From Collinsella sp. AM17-1 (lineage in GTDB: Bacteria > Actinomycetota > Coriobacteriia > Coriobacteriales > Coriobacteriaceae), in assembly GCF_003470665.1 (NCBI RefSeq), contig NZ_QRJZ01000007.1:43019-107018 (forward strand): DNA of 64,000 bases, written 5' to 3'. The notes beneath the pieces are model-generated. The model saw nothing but the letters and a program-made list of their open reading frames with translations, was not told where the DNA came from and did no database searches. Each line of letters opens with the position of its first letter. The first letter of the stretch is position 1. Positions 1 through 10,207 of the stretch are shown piece by piece. A program made the translations under genes and the position numbers.

Positions 1-963
1 GGCGGTCTTCTCCACGGGAATGGATTCGCCGGTGAGCGCGCTTTCGTCCACGGCCGAGCTGCCATCGAGCACCACGCCGTCAACGGGGATGGACTCGCCG
101 GGGCGCACACGCAGCACCTGGCCGGGCAGAATGGCATCGACGTCGACGGTGGCCTCGATACCGTCCTCGGCCACGACGGTCGCGGTCTTGGGTGCTAAGT
201 CGATGAGCGCCTCGATAGCGCCGCCGGTTTTGGACTTGCTGCGCGTCTCGAGGTATTTGCCCACGGTGACGAGCGACAGGATGGTGCCGGCGCTCTCAAA
301 ATATAGGTTGTCCATGCTCGTCATCATGGCCTCGTGCACCTGACCTGCGGCTAGCTGGTCGGCCATGATGAACATGGCGTAGAGCGACCAGGCGATGGAC
401 GCGGTGGCGCCCACGGCGATGAGGGCGTCCATGATAGGCGCGCCGTGCGCGAGCGATTTAAACCCATTGATAAAGTACGCGTCGTTGACATAGACGATGG
501 GGATGAGCAGGACGAGCTCGGTGAGGGCGAGCGTCATGCTGTGGGCATGGTCGGTGAAGACGCCGGGCAGTGGCCAACCGAGCATGTGCCCCATGCCTAT
601 GTAGAACAGCGGGATGAGGAAGATGATCGAGACGATGAGGCGGGTGCGCATGGCAGAGGCGGCGGCCTCCAACTTTTTGGTCGGTGACTCCATATGCGCG
701 GCGCCGGACCTGGCTTGCGCACTTCCGCTTTGGACAGCGTCGGTGCCCGTGCTGATGGGCGAGGCCGAGTAGCCCGCGCGGTCGACAGCGGTGCAGATGT
801 CGTCGGAGGTGACCTGCGCGGGGTCGTAGTCGACCATCATGGAACCGGCGAGCAGGTTGACCGCGACGCTTTGGACGCCGTCGAGTTTGCTCACGGCGCG
901 ATCCACATGCGCCTGGCAGGCGGCGCATGTCATGCCGCCCACGTCGAACTTATCTTGAGCCAT
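1..963 (-). CDS. copA: Copper-type P1B ATPase, N-terminal part (partial)
   Basis: A metal-exporting P-type ATPase, probably for Cu(I), acting in the cytoplasmic membrane. Only the first 321 residues are in the window and the gene leaves the left edge in frame. The start is the ATG complementary to 961-963, with AAAGGAG five bases upstream. Residues 10-16 read GMTCAAC, the CxxC of a heavy-metal-associated domain. Hydrophobic segments follow, including [12 protein letters not shown], then the actuator domain with PGESIPVDG and DESALTGES close to the cut. The DKTGT phosphorylation site and the CPC membrane motif lie outside, so copper specificity is inferred from the HMA domain and the CsoR-like operator in the promoter. 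Confidence 0.9.
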   Translation of the reverse strand, partial: MAQDKFDVGGMTCAACQAHVDRAVSKLDGVQSVAVNLLAGSMMVDYDPAQVTSDDICTAVDRAGYSASPISTGTDAVQSGSAQARSGAAHMESPTKKLEAAASAMRTRLIVSIIFLIPLFYIGMGHMLGWPLPGVFTDHAHSMTLALTELVLLIPIVYVNDAYFINGFKSLAHGAPIMDALIAVGATASIAWSLYAMFIMADQLAAGQVHEAMMTSMDNLYFESAGTILSLVTVGKYLETRSKSKTGGAIEALIDLAPKTATVVAEDGIEATVDVDAILPGQVLRVRPGESIPVDGVVLDGSSAVDESALTGESIPVEKTA

Positions 964-1008
964 GGTTTCTCCTTTCTGCAGTTCGGTGTTGGAATTGTTA
1001 ACCTGCCG

Positions 1009-1042
1009 ATACTATACACCCATACCCCCTGGGGGTGTCCAG
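1009..1042 (-). promoter_or_regulatory. CsoR-like operator within the copper ATPase promoter
   Basis: On the minus strand a TGGACA -35 (near 1036-1041) and a TATAGT -10 (near 1010-1015) are separated by about 19 bases. The spacer holds the GC-rich dyad ATACCCCCTGGGGGTGT (1022-1038 on the plus strand). A C-run/G-run dyad flanked by AT is the typical CsoR copper-repressor operator, so copper-dependent derepression is likely. No csoR gene is in the window. The promoter spacing is longer than the ideal 17. Confidence 0.65.
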
Positions 1043-1108
1043 TGGGGATGAAAATGTATGACATTTCGCTACAGATGCGGGTGGCTGCTCAATCGTTGGC
1101 AGCTCATG

Positions 1109-1251
1109 TCAAACATCTCGATCTGTAACATCTAGCGGGGAAAATGACCTCTAACTGTTACAGATCGAGATTATGTTTTGCGATGTTTGAGTTCGTCTCA
1201 ATCTGTAACGTGTAGACCCGGTTTTGTCTCGTAACTGTTACAGATTGAGAC
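1109..1251. repeat. Two tandem palindromic elements with compensatory change
   Basis: The first unit pairs CTCGATCTGTAAC (1117-1129) with GTTACAGATCGAG (1157-1169), and an outer TCAAACATC (1109-1117) with GATGTTTGA (1182-1190). The second pairs 1195-1209 with 1237-1251 (GTCTCAATCTGTAAC and its complement). Both loops are 27 bases. The arms differ at one position on each side, a G-C pair in one and an A-T pair in the other, so pairing is kept. The rest of 964-1523 holds a TATACT -10-like box at 1319-1324, giving the helicase gene a leader of about 200 bases. Confidence 0.75.
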
Positions 1252-1523
1252 AATCGGCCCAGGCCCGTCTCGTCCGCTCCGTCATCTGTGGTTTACGTGG
1301 GGGCATGCGAAGCACGGGTATACTAACCCGCGGCGAATCTGCTCCATCGCTTAGGGCCGCTGCGTCTGGACGGCGCGTGATAGGGCTGCCAAAGCGATCG
1401 CCAGCGTGCTGAGCAACGTCCTCTCTGTGCGCACCCGTTTTTGTATGTATTAGCGCACTACCAAGCACGCCCGCGCGGCCGCATGCCGTGCCCATTGCGC
1501 GTGCAGATAAGGAACAACAACAT

Positions 1524-3794
<2,271 letters not shown>

Positions 3795-3826
3795 CATACG
3801 CATCGCCCGCTAGAGCGAGGTGAACC

Positions 3827-3862
3827 AAGGGCCCCGAGCAACTACGTTCGGGGCCCTTTTGT
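3827..3862 (+). terminator. Rho-independent terminator of the DEAD-box helicase gene
   Basis: AAGGGCCCCGA (3827-3837) pairs perfectly with TCGGGGCCCTT (3848-3858) around a 10-base loop and is followed by TTTTGTTT. It lies 33 bases after the helicase stop codon. Confidence 0.9.
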
Positions 3863-3970
3863 TTGCCGTATCCGATCGCTAGTTCAAATGTGATTTCCTC
3901 GGGAATGCATCTAGAGGATGCCGTGGGCTTGTTTCCTGCCATGCAGCAATGGGTCCTATGGGGTGCGCCG

Positions 3971-4225
3971 TGCATTTTTTGGAGTATTCTGCAGTTCGAG
4001 TTGTCTGCATATGATTCGACGTCGCCAACGGTGGCCTTCGGATATCCCTAGCGAGCGTTCCGAGTCAGATTTCGCCGTTTTCCGGAGCAGGGGGCGCGTC
4101 ATTCTCGCCATGTCGGGACTTAGAATGATACGGCGCCCTACAGTTTTGCCCACCCGCGGCGGTGCTGGCGCGGTCACGTTGCAGAATACTCCGTTTTTTG
4201 TACGGGCCAGGATGGGGTACCTCAG
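3971..4225. repeat. Long intergenic element with inverted GAATACTCC ends, copy A
   Basis: The left end reads TGCATTTTTTGGAGTATTC (from 3971) and the right end GAATACTCCGTTTTTTGTA (4184-4202), so the ends are inverted repeats, followed by a shared GGGGTACC stretch. A second copy at 23172-23430 has the same ends at almost the same separation (about 235 bases) but a largely different interior. This looks like a non-autonomous mobile or RNA-structured element; no transposase is visible. The rest of 3863-4421 shows no gene. A TATACT -10-like box at 4359-4364 probably serves the gene at 4422. Confidence 0.6.
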
Positions 4226-4421
4226 GAGAACACGGCGGTATCCCGTAAATATATACAATCTGTACCGTAATTTATACAAAACGAAGAGGCAGACAGCGTA
4301 GGGTGGGTGCATTGGGGTGCCTGGCGCACCAAAACGGGGAGCTCCCCCTCATGCGCCGTATACTCTGTCTGAATGTGAAAACGGCTTGACGCGTTGCCAG
4401 GCGTAGGGAGAGGGTGCCTCG

Positions 4422-5183
4422 ATGAGCGTATTCGAAATTGTGTTTAGTCCGACGGGTGGAACGCGGAAGGTGTCTGGCCTTGTGGCCGGGGCGCTGGACA
4501 ATAATACCGTTACCGTCGATCTGACCGATAGCGGGCTAGATCTCAGCGCTGTCTCGATGACTGAGGACGACGTGGCTGTTATCTCCGTGCCAGCGTATGC
4601 CGGCAGAGTCCCTGCCATGGCGGTCGACCGACTGAACATGGTTCACGGCAACGGAGCGCGGGCCGTTCTGGTGTGCGTCTACGGAAACCGCGCGTTTGAG
4701 GACACGCTCGTAGAGCTGGAGGACGTTGCGAAGCATGCGGGATTCCGGGTAATCGCGGCAGTTGCAGCCATTGCAGAACATTCCATTGCGCGACAGTTTG
4801 CTGCCGGTCGTCCGGATGCGCAGGATGCGGCGCAGCTCGCAGAGTTTGCGCAACAAATTCAGCAAAAGCTGTTGGCTGAGGATGCGTCCGAGCCCTCTAT
4901 CCCCGGCAATCGTCCTTATAAACAAGCTGGAGGTCGCCGTATGGCACCCGAGGCAACAGAGGAATGCGTCTCCTGTGGTGCATGCGCCGCGGCGTGACCC
5001 GTTTGTGCTATCGACAAGGGCGACCCCAAGCGAGCAGCTGACGAGGCGTGCATCTCCTGCATGCGCTGCATCGCCGTATGCCCGCGAGGCGCTCGCGAGC
5101 TTGATCCCAACGAGCTATCCGCTGTTTCCCAGATGCTGAGCAAGGTTTGCGTCGTGCGGAAGAAATGCGAGCTCTTCATCTAA
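4422..5183 (+). pseudogene. EFR1-like flavodoxin/ferredoxin protein with in-frame TGA at a cluster cysteine
   Basis: The start ATG follows AGGGAGAGGG. The N-terminus (SVFEIVFSPTGGTRKV) has the FSPTGGT phosphate loop of flavodoxin-like domains. The C-terminus carries two 4Fe-4S motifs, an arrangement known from EFR1-type ferrodoxins that carry electrons in anaerobes. The first motif reads C-VS-C-GA-C-AAA-(TGA)-PVC: the stop at 4995-4997 falls exactly where the fourth cysteine of CxxCxxCxxxCP belongs. The same frame then stays open for 61 more codons with a second motif, CISCMRCIAVCP, to TAA at 5181. So one TGC/TGT to TGA change either kills the gene (191-residue product) or marks selenocysteine. 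TGA ends ruvC and ruvA nearby, so general reassignment is unlikely. Confidence 0.75.
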
Positions 5184-5201
5184 CGCATGCGAAATTGCTG
5201 C

Positions 5202-5249
5202 AAGGAGTGTCCCTGGGTGCCGGCGGGAAAGGAACGTCCCTAAGTGCCG
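5202..5249. repeat. Degenerate direct repeat sharing 19 bases with the 16.7-kb element
   Basis: Two units with a 27-base period, AAGGAGTGTCCCTGGGTGCC (5202-5221) and the related unit at 5229-5249. The second contains GGAACGTCCCTAAGTGCCG (5231-5249), identical to 16753-16771. This marks 5184-5260 as a fragment of the GGGACG palindrome family rather than a gene. Confidence 0.6.
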
Positions 5250-5298
5250 CCTAAATACCGTTTATCGAAGAAAAAATACCGTTCGCCGGTCATAATGA

Positions 5299-5326
5299 TT
5301 GTTCCGGCTTTGGGCTTGTCTACAAT
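5299..5326 (+). promoter_or_regulatory. Promoter of the alpha-glucoside PTS operon
   Basis: TTGTTC at 5299-5304 and TACAAT at 5321-5326 are spaced by 16 bases. Transcription would start near 5333 and produce a leader of about 130 bases holding the putative antitermination switch. Confidence 0.5.
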
Positions 5327-5351
5327 AATTCGCGTAAAAAAAAATGCGGAA

Positions 5352-5441
5352 GGTTACCGAGTCCCTCGGACGTGGGCCTAACCAAAGTCTTTGAACGGGT
5401 GCGTCTCTATGGATGCATTCGCTTGATTTTGGTTGGGCTAT
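5352..5441 (+). promoter_or_regulatory. Putative RAT antiterminator/terminator switch
   Basis: Two exclusive structures share the bases TAACC at 5379-5383. Structure one pairs GGTTACCGAG (5352-5361) with CTCGG (5365-5369) and TAACC (5379-5383), leaving an asymmetric bulge. Structure two pairs GCCTAACCAAA (5376-5386) with TTTGGTTGGGC (5428-5438), one G-T wobble, followed by TATATTTA; an inner TGCGTC/GATGCA hairpin sits in its loop. LicT/BglG proteins bind such a first hairpin (RAT) to block the overlapping terminator, and a LicT-type gene is the second gene of this operon. The match to the classical RAT consensus is weak and the U-tract is short. Confidence 0.5.
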
Positions 5442-5463
5442 ATTTATGAAGGGACATGCCACC

Positions 5464-5976
5464 ATGGGTTTCTTTTCTCGCCTGATGGGCGGTTCGGATG
5501 AGCAGAAGACTGCAGCTTCCGAGTTCGAAATCCTCGCTCCCGTTTCCGGCGAGCTTGTTCATCTAGAAAATACCAATGACCCCGCTTTTAGCAGCCGTGC
5601 CGTGGGCGATGGCGTTGCCGTGGTTCCCCAAGAGGGAACGGTGTGCGCTCCTGTTTCCGGCACCGTCGCGGCGCTGTTTCCGACTGAGCACGCGCTGGGC
5701 ATCATGTCCGACGACAGCTCTGCTCAGGTGATGCTGCATATCGGAATCGACACTGTTAAACTTGAGGGCAAGGGCTTCCATGCGCTTGTTGCTCAGGGTG
5801 ACCATGTCGACGCGGGCCAGCCCCTCGTCGAGGTCGATTTCGAGGCGGTTCGCGCCGCTGGCTTCGACCCCACGGTCTTCGTTATCGTGTGCGAGCGTTC
5901 GGAGAACTCGACTCTTCGTGAGCATGCTTCCGGCCCTGTTGCTGTTAAAGAGCCTGTCGTCTGGCTTTCCGAGTAA
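5464..5976 (+). CDS. PTS glucose-family EIIA component
   Basis: Cytoplasmic phosphocarrier that accepts phosphate from HPr and hands it to the EIIB domain encoded two genes downstream. AAGGGA nine bases upstream supports ATG 5464 over the in-frame ATG at 5413, which lies inside the switch. The 170-residue length matches stand-alone EIIA-Glc proteins. The family core is clear: FEILAPVSGELVHLENTNDP near the start, VCAPVSGTV, and the active-site histidine in MLHIGIDTVKLEGKGF. It is the first gene of a four-gene operon, with EIICB encoded as a separate chain. It might also serve other EIIBC proteins that lack an A domain. Confidence 0.92.
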   Translation: MGFFSRLMGGSDEQKTAASEFEILAPVSGELVHLENTNDPAFSSRAVGDGVAVVPQEGTVCAPVSGTVAALFPTEHALGIMSDDSSAQVMLHIGIDTVKLEGKGFHALVAQGDHVDAGQPLVEVDFEAVRAAGFDPTVFVIVCERSENSTLREHASGPVAVKEPVVWLSE

Positions 5977-5994
5977 ATTCTTGTGGTGGGTACC

Positions 5995-6849
5995 GTGGTT
6001 ATCAAGCGAGTTTTCAACAATAACGTCGCAATGGTCACTTCGGACGATGGCTCCGAGCTCATCGTCATCGGCCGAGGCCTCTGCTTTGGCCGCCATGCCG
6101 GCGACGCTATCGACGAGGCGTCGGTCGAAAAGACCTATGCGCTGCAGGAGGGAACTTCTCAGGATTCGCGTACGATTGACCGCTTGGCACATCTTTTGGA
6201 GTCCATCCCCACCGTCAACCTCGTGATTTCCGAGGACATCGTTCAGATGCTCCGTCGAGAGCTCAATGTTGATATCAACGACAAGATTCTCATTGCTCTC
6301 GCAGACCATATCAGCCTTGCTTTGGAGCGCGAGCGCAAAGGCGTTCCCTGCGAGAACCCGCTGCTGCTCGAGATCCAGCAGTTCTATCGCAAGGAGTACG
6401 CGCTTGCGGGCCGTGCGCTGCAGATTATCAAGGAGTATATGGGCATCCAGATGAGCGAAGAAGAGCAGGGTTTTATTACGCTGCATATCGTCAACGCCAC
6501 CATGCCGCAGCGCTCTGACCGTCTGATTGTTTCGGTCCAGCTTGTTCGCGACGTGCTCGCGATTGTTTCCGAGCACTATGCCACGACCCTTGACGTCACC
6601 TCGTTGCCGTACGAGCGTTTCGTTCGCCATCTGCAGTTTTTTGCGCAGCGAGCGCTCGATCCCGCGGCGGGGCAGGTCAATGGCGACGCGCTGTTCCGTA
6701 TCGATGAAACGGCGTATCCGAGGGCGTTCTCGTGCGCGGAGTCAATTGCCGACCACTTGGCGTCTACCTATAACGTTGTCGTTACCGATGCCGAGAAGAG
6801 TTATCTCGCATATCACATTGTTAACCTGCTTGGAGAACCTGGTCTCTAG
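5995..6849 (+). CDS. LicT/BglG-family transcriptional antiterminator
   Basis: RNA-binding regulator that, when sugar is present, stabilises an antiterminator hairpin in the mRNA leader. The GTG at 5995 gives the family-typical N-terminus MVIKRVFNNNVAMV; an in-frame GTG at 5983 is the alternative. The 284-residue protein has the CAT RNA-binding domain (1-55) followed by two PTS regulation domains. Conserved histidines are in LADHI and TLHIVNA (PRD1) and in RFVRHLQFF and LAYHIVNLL (PRD2), where EIIB and HPr phosphorylate such proteins. It sits between EIIA and EIICB, so control of its own operon through the upstream switch is likely. Confidence 0.9.
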   Translation: MVIKRVFNNNVAMVTSDDGSELIVIGRGLCFGRHAGDAIDEASVEKTYALQEGTSQDSRTIDRLAHLLESIPTVNLVISEDIVQMLRRELNVDINDKILIALADHISLALERERKGVPCENPLLLEIQQFYRKEYALAGRALQIIKEYMGIQMSEEEQGFITLHIVNATMPQRSDRLIVSVQLVRDVLAIVSEHYATTLDVTSLPYERFVRHLQFFAQRALDPAAGQVNGDALFRIDETAYPRAFSCAESIADHLASTYNVVVTDAEKSYLAYHIVNLLGEPGL

Positions 6850-6948
6850 GCATAACGTGCCCACACATCGATTGATATAAGGCAAGGCTCACGGTCTTGT
6901 CTAGGGCACACCTATCTCAATTTGCGGAAAAGGAAGGGGAGTACCGCT

Positions 6949-8565
6949 ATGACCGCAAAAAAGAAGTTCAATTTCAAAGCGCCGTTGGAGGTGTTCGCGA
7001 AGTCGATCGTTCAGCCGATGATGTATCTCTCGGTTGCCGGCATCCTGCTCATCGTGGGCATTATTCTGACCAACAAGACCATCTGCGCCGTGATTCCTGT
7101 GCTGGGCTCCGGTCCGTTCCAGCTTGTGGGCGCCGTTGTCTATCAGTCGCTGATGTTTATCATCAACAACCTCTCGATTCTGTTCTGCGTGGGCATCGCC
7201 GGCGCCATGGCAAAGAAGAACAAGGGCCACGCTTCGCTGATCGCCCTGATGTCGTTCTTCCTGTTCCTGCAGGCTAACAACATCGTGCTCAACGCCACCG
7301 GCTCTCTTGCCGAGGCGAACGGTATGCTCGGTCTTACCGGAACCGGCCAGGCCACCGTTATGGGCATCCAGGTGCTCGATACCGGCGTGTTCGGCGGCAT
7401 CATTCTTGGTTGCATCACCGGTGCCGTGTTCAACAAGTACTCGAACAAGCAGTTCCCCATTGCCCTTTCGATGTTCTCGGGCGTTCGCTTCCCGTTCCTG
7501 ATCATGATCATCATCTCCTGGATCATGGGCGCCGGCTTCTGCATCGTTTGGCCTCCGGTTCAGGGTGCCATCTCCTCCGTTGCCGGCATCATTAAGGAGT
7601 CGGGCAACATCGGTCTGTTTATCTACGGCATGCTCAACAAGCTGCTCGTTCCCACCGGTCTGCATCACCTCATCTACACCCCGTTCCAGTTCTCCGATGT
7701 GGGTGGCACCCTGACGCTGGGCGATCAGGTTATCGCCGGCGCCTATCCCATCCGTGTTGCCGAGATGGCAATGACGGGCCAGCCCTTCTCCGATAGCACC
7801 TACTTCAACAGCTACACCTTCAACAACCTGTGGCCCTACATCGGCATCGGTCTCGCCTTTATCTTCACCGCCTATAAGCAGAACAAGGACAAGACCAAGG
7901 CCGTCATCATCCCGCTGATCATCACCGCCGTGCTTTCCTGCGTGACCGAGCCCATGGACTTCCTCTTTGTCTTTGCCGCTCCCGTGCTCTTTGTCGTCCA
8001 CTCGGTTCTTTCCGGCATCTTCCTGGTCCTGCTCAAGGTCCTCTCCGTGCCCGCTTCGACTGCAGGCGGCATCATCAACATCGTGGTCTCCAACCTGGTC
8101 CTCGGTGTCGATAAGACCAACTGGCCGGTTATGCTGGTGCTTGGAGTCGTCAACGCTGCGCTGTACTTCTTCCTCTTCACCTTCCTTATTAAGAAGCTCA
8201 ACCTCCACACGCCTGGTCGCGAGGAAGAGTCCGAGCTTGCTGAGTCCGTTGCCGAGGGCGAGGCCGCCGCGTCTGTCGCGGTGAAGCAGGGTGCTGTTGC
8301 CGCGACTCCCGCAGAGGGCGTCGATGCGGGCATTGCCGACCTGGTCGCAGGTCTTGGCGGCAAGGACAACATCGAGGAGCTCGAGAACTGCTTTACGCGT
8401 CTCCGCGTGAACGTTAAGAACCCGGACCTCATCGATGAGAACCTTATCAACCACGTGCCCAACAGCGGCATCAACCGCAACGGCAACAATATCCAGATCA
8501 TCTTTGGCATGAAGGTCGCCGAGATGCGCGACAAGGTCGAAAACGCAATTGAGAAGGAGCAGTAA
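6949..8565 (+). CDS. PTS alpha-glucoside-type EIICB permease
   Basis: Membrane transporter that imports and phosphorylates a glucoside. GGAAGGGGAG precedes ATG 6949; an earlier in-frame start at 6922 has no such site. The 538-residue protein begins with FKAPLEVFAKSIVQPMMYLS and has about ten hydrophobic segments of the glucose/maltose EIIC family (1-430), with the GLHHLIYTPFQF signature. After an Ala/Glu-rich linker (about 430-460) comes the EIIB domain with the phospho-cysteine in ELENCFTRLRV. It lacks an A domain, supplied by the gene at 5464. The adjacent 6-phospho-alpha-glucosidase indicates maltose or a related alpha-glucoside as substrate; the exact sugar cannot be read from sequence. 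Confidence 0.92.
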   Translation: MTAKKKFNFKAPLEVFAKSIVQPMMYLSVAGILLIVGIILTNKTICAVIPVLGSGPFQLVGAVVYQSLMFIINNLSILFCVGIAGAMAKKNKGHASLIALMSFFLFLQANNIVLNATGSLAEANGMLGLTGTGQATVMGIQVLDTGVFGGIILGCITGAVFNKYSNKQFPIALSMFSGVRFPFLIMIIISWIMGAGFCIVWPPVQGAISSVAGIIKESGNIGLFIYGMLNKLLVPTGLHHLIYTPFQFSDVGGTLTLGDQVIAGAYPIRVAEMAMTGQPFSDSTYFNSYTFNNLWPYIGIGLAFIFTAYKQNKDKTKAVIIPLIITAVLSCVTEPMDFLFVFAAPVLFVVHSVLSGIFLVLLKVLSVPASTAGGIINIVVSNLVLGVDKTNWPVMLVLGVVNAALYFFLFTFLIKKLNLHTPGREEESELAESVAEGEAAASVAVKQGAVAATPAEGVDAGIADLVAGLGGKDNIEELENCFTRLRVNVKNPDLIDENLINHVPNSGINRNGNNIQIIFGMKVAEMRDKVENAIEKEQ

Positions 8566-8568
8566 ACA

Positions 8569-9951
8569 ATGATCATTACTCTGTGTGGTGGCGGATCCAC
8601 CTTTACCCCCGGCATCGTCAAGTCCATCGCTCTTCGCAAGGACGAGCTCGACGTTGACGAGATTCGTCTGTACGACATCAACGAGGAGCGCCAGCGCAAG
8701 ATCGGCGTGCTCGTGGACTGGATTTTGCACGAGGACCTTGGCCTGGACATCAAGCTCACGGTGACCACCGACAAGGAGACTGCCTTTACGGACGCGAGCT
8801 TCGTGTTTGCCCAGATGCGCGTGGGCGGCTATGCCATGCGCGAGCAGGACGAGAAGATTCCGCTGCGTCACGGCTGCGTGGGCCAGGAGACCTGCGGTTG
8901 CGGCGGCCTTGCCTACGGCATGCGCACCATCTTCCCCATGGTCGAGCTGATTGACGACGTTGAGAAGTATGCCAAGAAGGACTACTGGATTCTTAACTAC
9001 TCCAACCCTGCCGCCATCGTCTCCGAGGGCTGCCGCGTCCTGCGTCCCAACGCTCGCATCATCAACATCTGCGACATGCCGATCGCGATTATCGACGTGG
9101 TTTGCGCCGCGCTCGATATCGACAAGAAGGATGTCGAGTACGATTACTTTGGTCTCAACCACTTTGGTTGGTTCACCTCGATCCGCCACAAGGGCGAGGA
9201 GGTGCTCCCGCAGCTGCGCGAGTACATCAAGGAGCATGAGATTCTGCTGCCCGATTCCTACCTCAAGGGCATGAGCTCGCTGATGTCCAAGAAGCCCGAG
9301 GAGGCCACCGACGAGCACCCCGAGCAGAACCGCCACACCAAGGGCAGCTGGTACTACGTCTGGAAGGGCGAGTACGAGATCATGGAGTGCTTCCCGGAGT
9401 ACCTGCCCAACACGTATCTGAACTACTACCTGCAGCAGAAGGAGTTCGTCGAGCATTCCAACCCCGAGCGCACCCGTGCTAACGAGGTTGAGGAAACGCG
9501 CGAGAAGAACCTCTTCGACGGCATCGACCATTACGAGAAGACGGGCGAGATCGACGAGAGCACGTTCTATGCGGGCAGCCACGGCGACTGGATTGCCGAC
9601 CTGGCCATCGCTCTGAAGAACGATACCAAGCAGCGCTTCCTGGTCATTTGCGAGAACAAGGGCGCTATCCCTAACATGCCTTACGACGCCATGGTCGAGC
9701 TGCCTGCCTACATTGGCAAGAACGGCCCCGAGGTCATCAGCCGCGACAACATTCCTCTGTTCCAGCAGGGCCTCATGATGCAGCAGCTGAACTCCGAGAA
9801 GCTCGTGGTCGAGGCTACGATCGAGGGTTCGTACGAGAAGGCACTCAAGGCCTTTACGCTCAACAAGACCGTGCCTTCGATGAAGGTCGCCAAGGAGGTT
9901 CTCGACGACATGATCGAGGCCAACAAGGGTTACTGGCCCGAGCTTAAGTAA
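8569..9951 (+). CDS. GH4 6-phospho-alpha-glucosidase
   Basis: Hydrolyses the phosphorylated disaccharide delivered by the PTS to glucose 6-phosphate and a sugar, using NAD+ and a divalent metal by the GH4 redox-elimination mechanism. AAGGAGC lies within the end of the EIIB gene and the start follows its stop by three bases. The 460 residues include the nucleotide loop CGGGSTFTPGI, GQETCGCGGLAYGMR, NYSNPAA, the metal cysteine in NICDMP and metal histidine in GLNHFGW. CDMP is the form of this motif in alpha-specific enzymes (GlvA, MalH); beta-specific ones carry CNVP. A strong terminator closes the operon. Confidence 0.93.
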   Translation: MIITLCGGGSTFTPGIVKSIALRKDELDVDEIRLYDINEERQRKIGVLVDWILHEDLGLDIKLTVTTDKETAFTDASFVFAQMRVGGYAMREQDEKIPLRHGCVGQETCGCGGLAYGMRTIFPMVELIDDVEKYAKKDYWILNYSNPAAIVSEGCRVLRPNARIINICDMPIAIIDVVCAALDIDKKDVEYDYFGLNHFGWFTSIRHKGEEVLPQLREYIKEHEILLPDSYLKGMSSLMSKKPEEATDEHPEQNRHTKGSWYYVWKGEYEIMECFPEYLPNTYLNYYLQQKEFVEHSNPERTRANEVEETREKNLFDGIDHYEKTGEIDESTFYAGSHGDWIADLAIALKNDTKQRFLVICENKGAIPNMPYDAMVELPAYIGKNGPEVISRDNIPLFQQGLMMQQLNSEKLVVEATIEGSYEKALKAFTLNKTVPSMKVAKEVLDDMIEANKGYWPELK

Positions 9952-9985
9952 AAGCAACAGGGTCGCTGGCCGCATACCTAGAGTA

Positions 9986-10026
9986 ATGCCCCGTCCACGT
10001 GATTGCGTGGACGGGGCATTGTCATT
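9986..10026 (+). terminator. Terminator of the alpha-glucoside operon
   Basis: ATGCCCCGTCCACG (9986-9999) pairs perfectly with CGTGGACGGGGCAT (10006-10019) around a six-base loop, followed by TGTCATTT. Confidence 0.88.
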
Positions 10027-10121
10027 TGGTAACGCGTTTTATCAAATATGGCATTTATCTGCGGTAATGTTCTATTTCACCGCTGAGGGTGACATTTCAT
10101 GCCGCCTGCCGAACTGCGTTG

Positions 10122-10143
10122 AGACCTAACAACTTTTTAGGTC
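10122..10143. promoter_or_regulatory. Palindrome upstream of the hydrogenase operon
   Basis: GACCTAA (10122-10128) and TTAGGTC (10137-10143) form an inverted repeat just after a TTGAGA -35-like box at 10119-10124. It could be a repressor operator or a small leader hairpin. It does not match the Rex redox-repressor consensus. No clear -10 was found, so the promoter itself is not placed. Confidence 0.3.
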
Positions 10144-10207
10144 AGTGTTGTGCGTGTAGCAATTTCGCCCGGCCTCGCCTCCGGGCTGCCATGTGAGAGG
10201 GGATCTT

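Noticed and set aside
4995-4997. General reassignment of TGA to a sense codon in this genome
   Set aside because: ruvC and ruvA both end at TGA in overlap with the next start, and the 16498 and 54215 genes also use it.
4998-5022. The hairpin after TGA as a bona fide SECIS element
   Set aside because: The loop begins only about nine bases after the TGA and the stem has a two-base bulge; known bacterial SECIS loops lie further away. Kept only as a weak hint.
6901-9975. 1024-codon minus-strand open frame opposite the PTS permease and GH4 genes
   Set aside because: Both sense genes carry full family motifs; the antisense frame has none and arises from codon bias.
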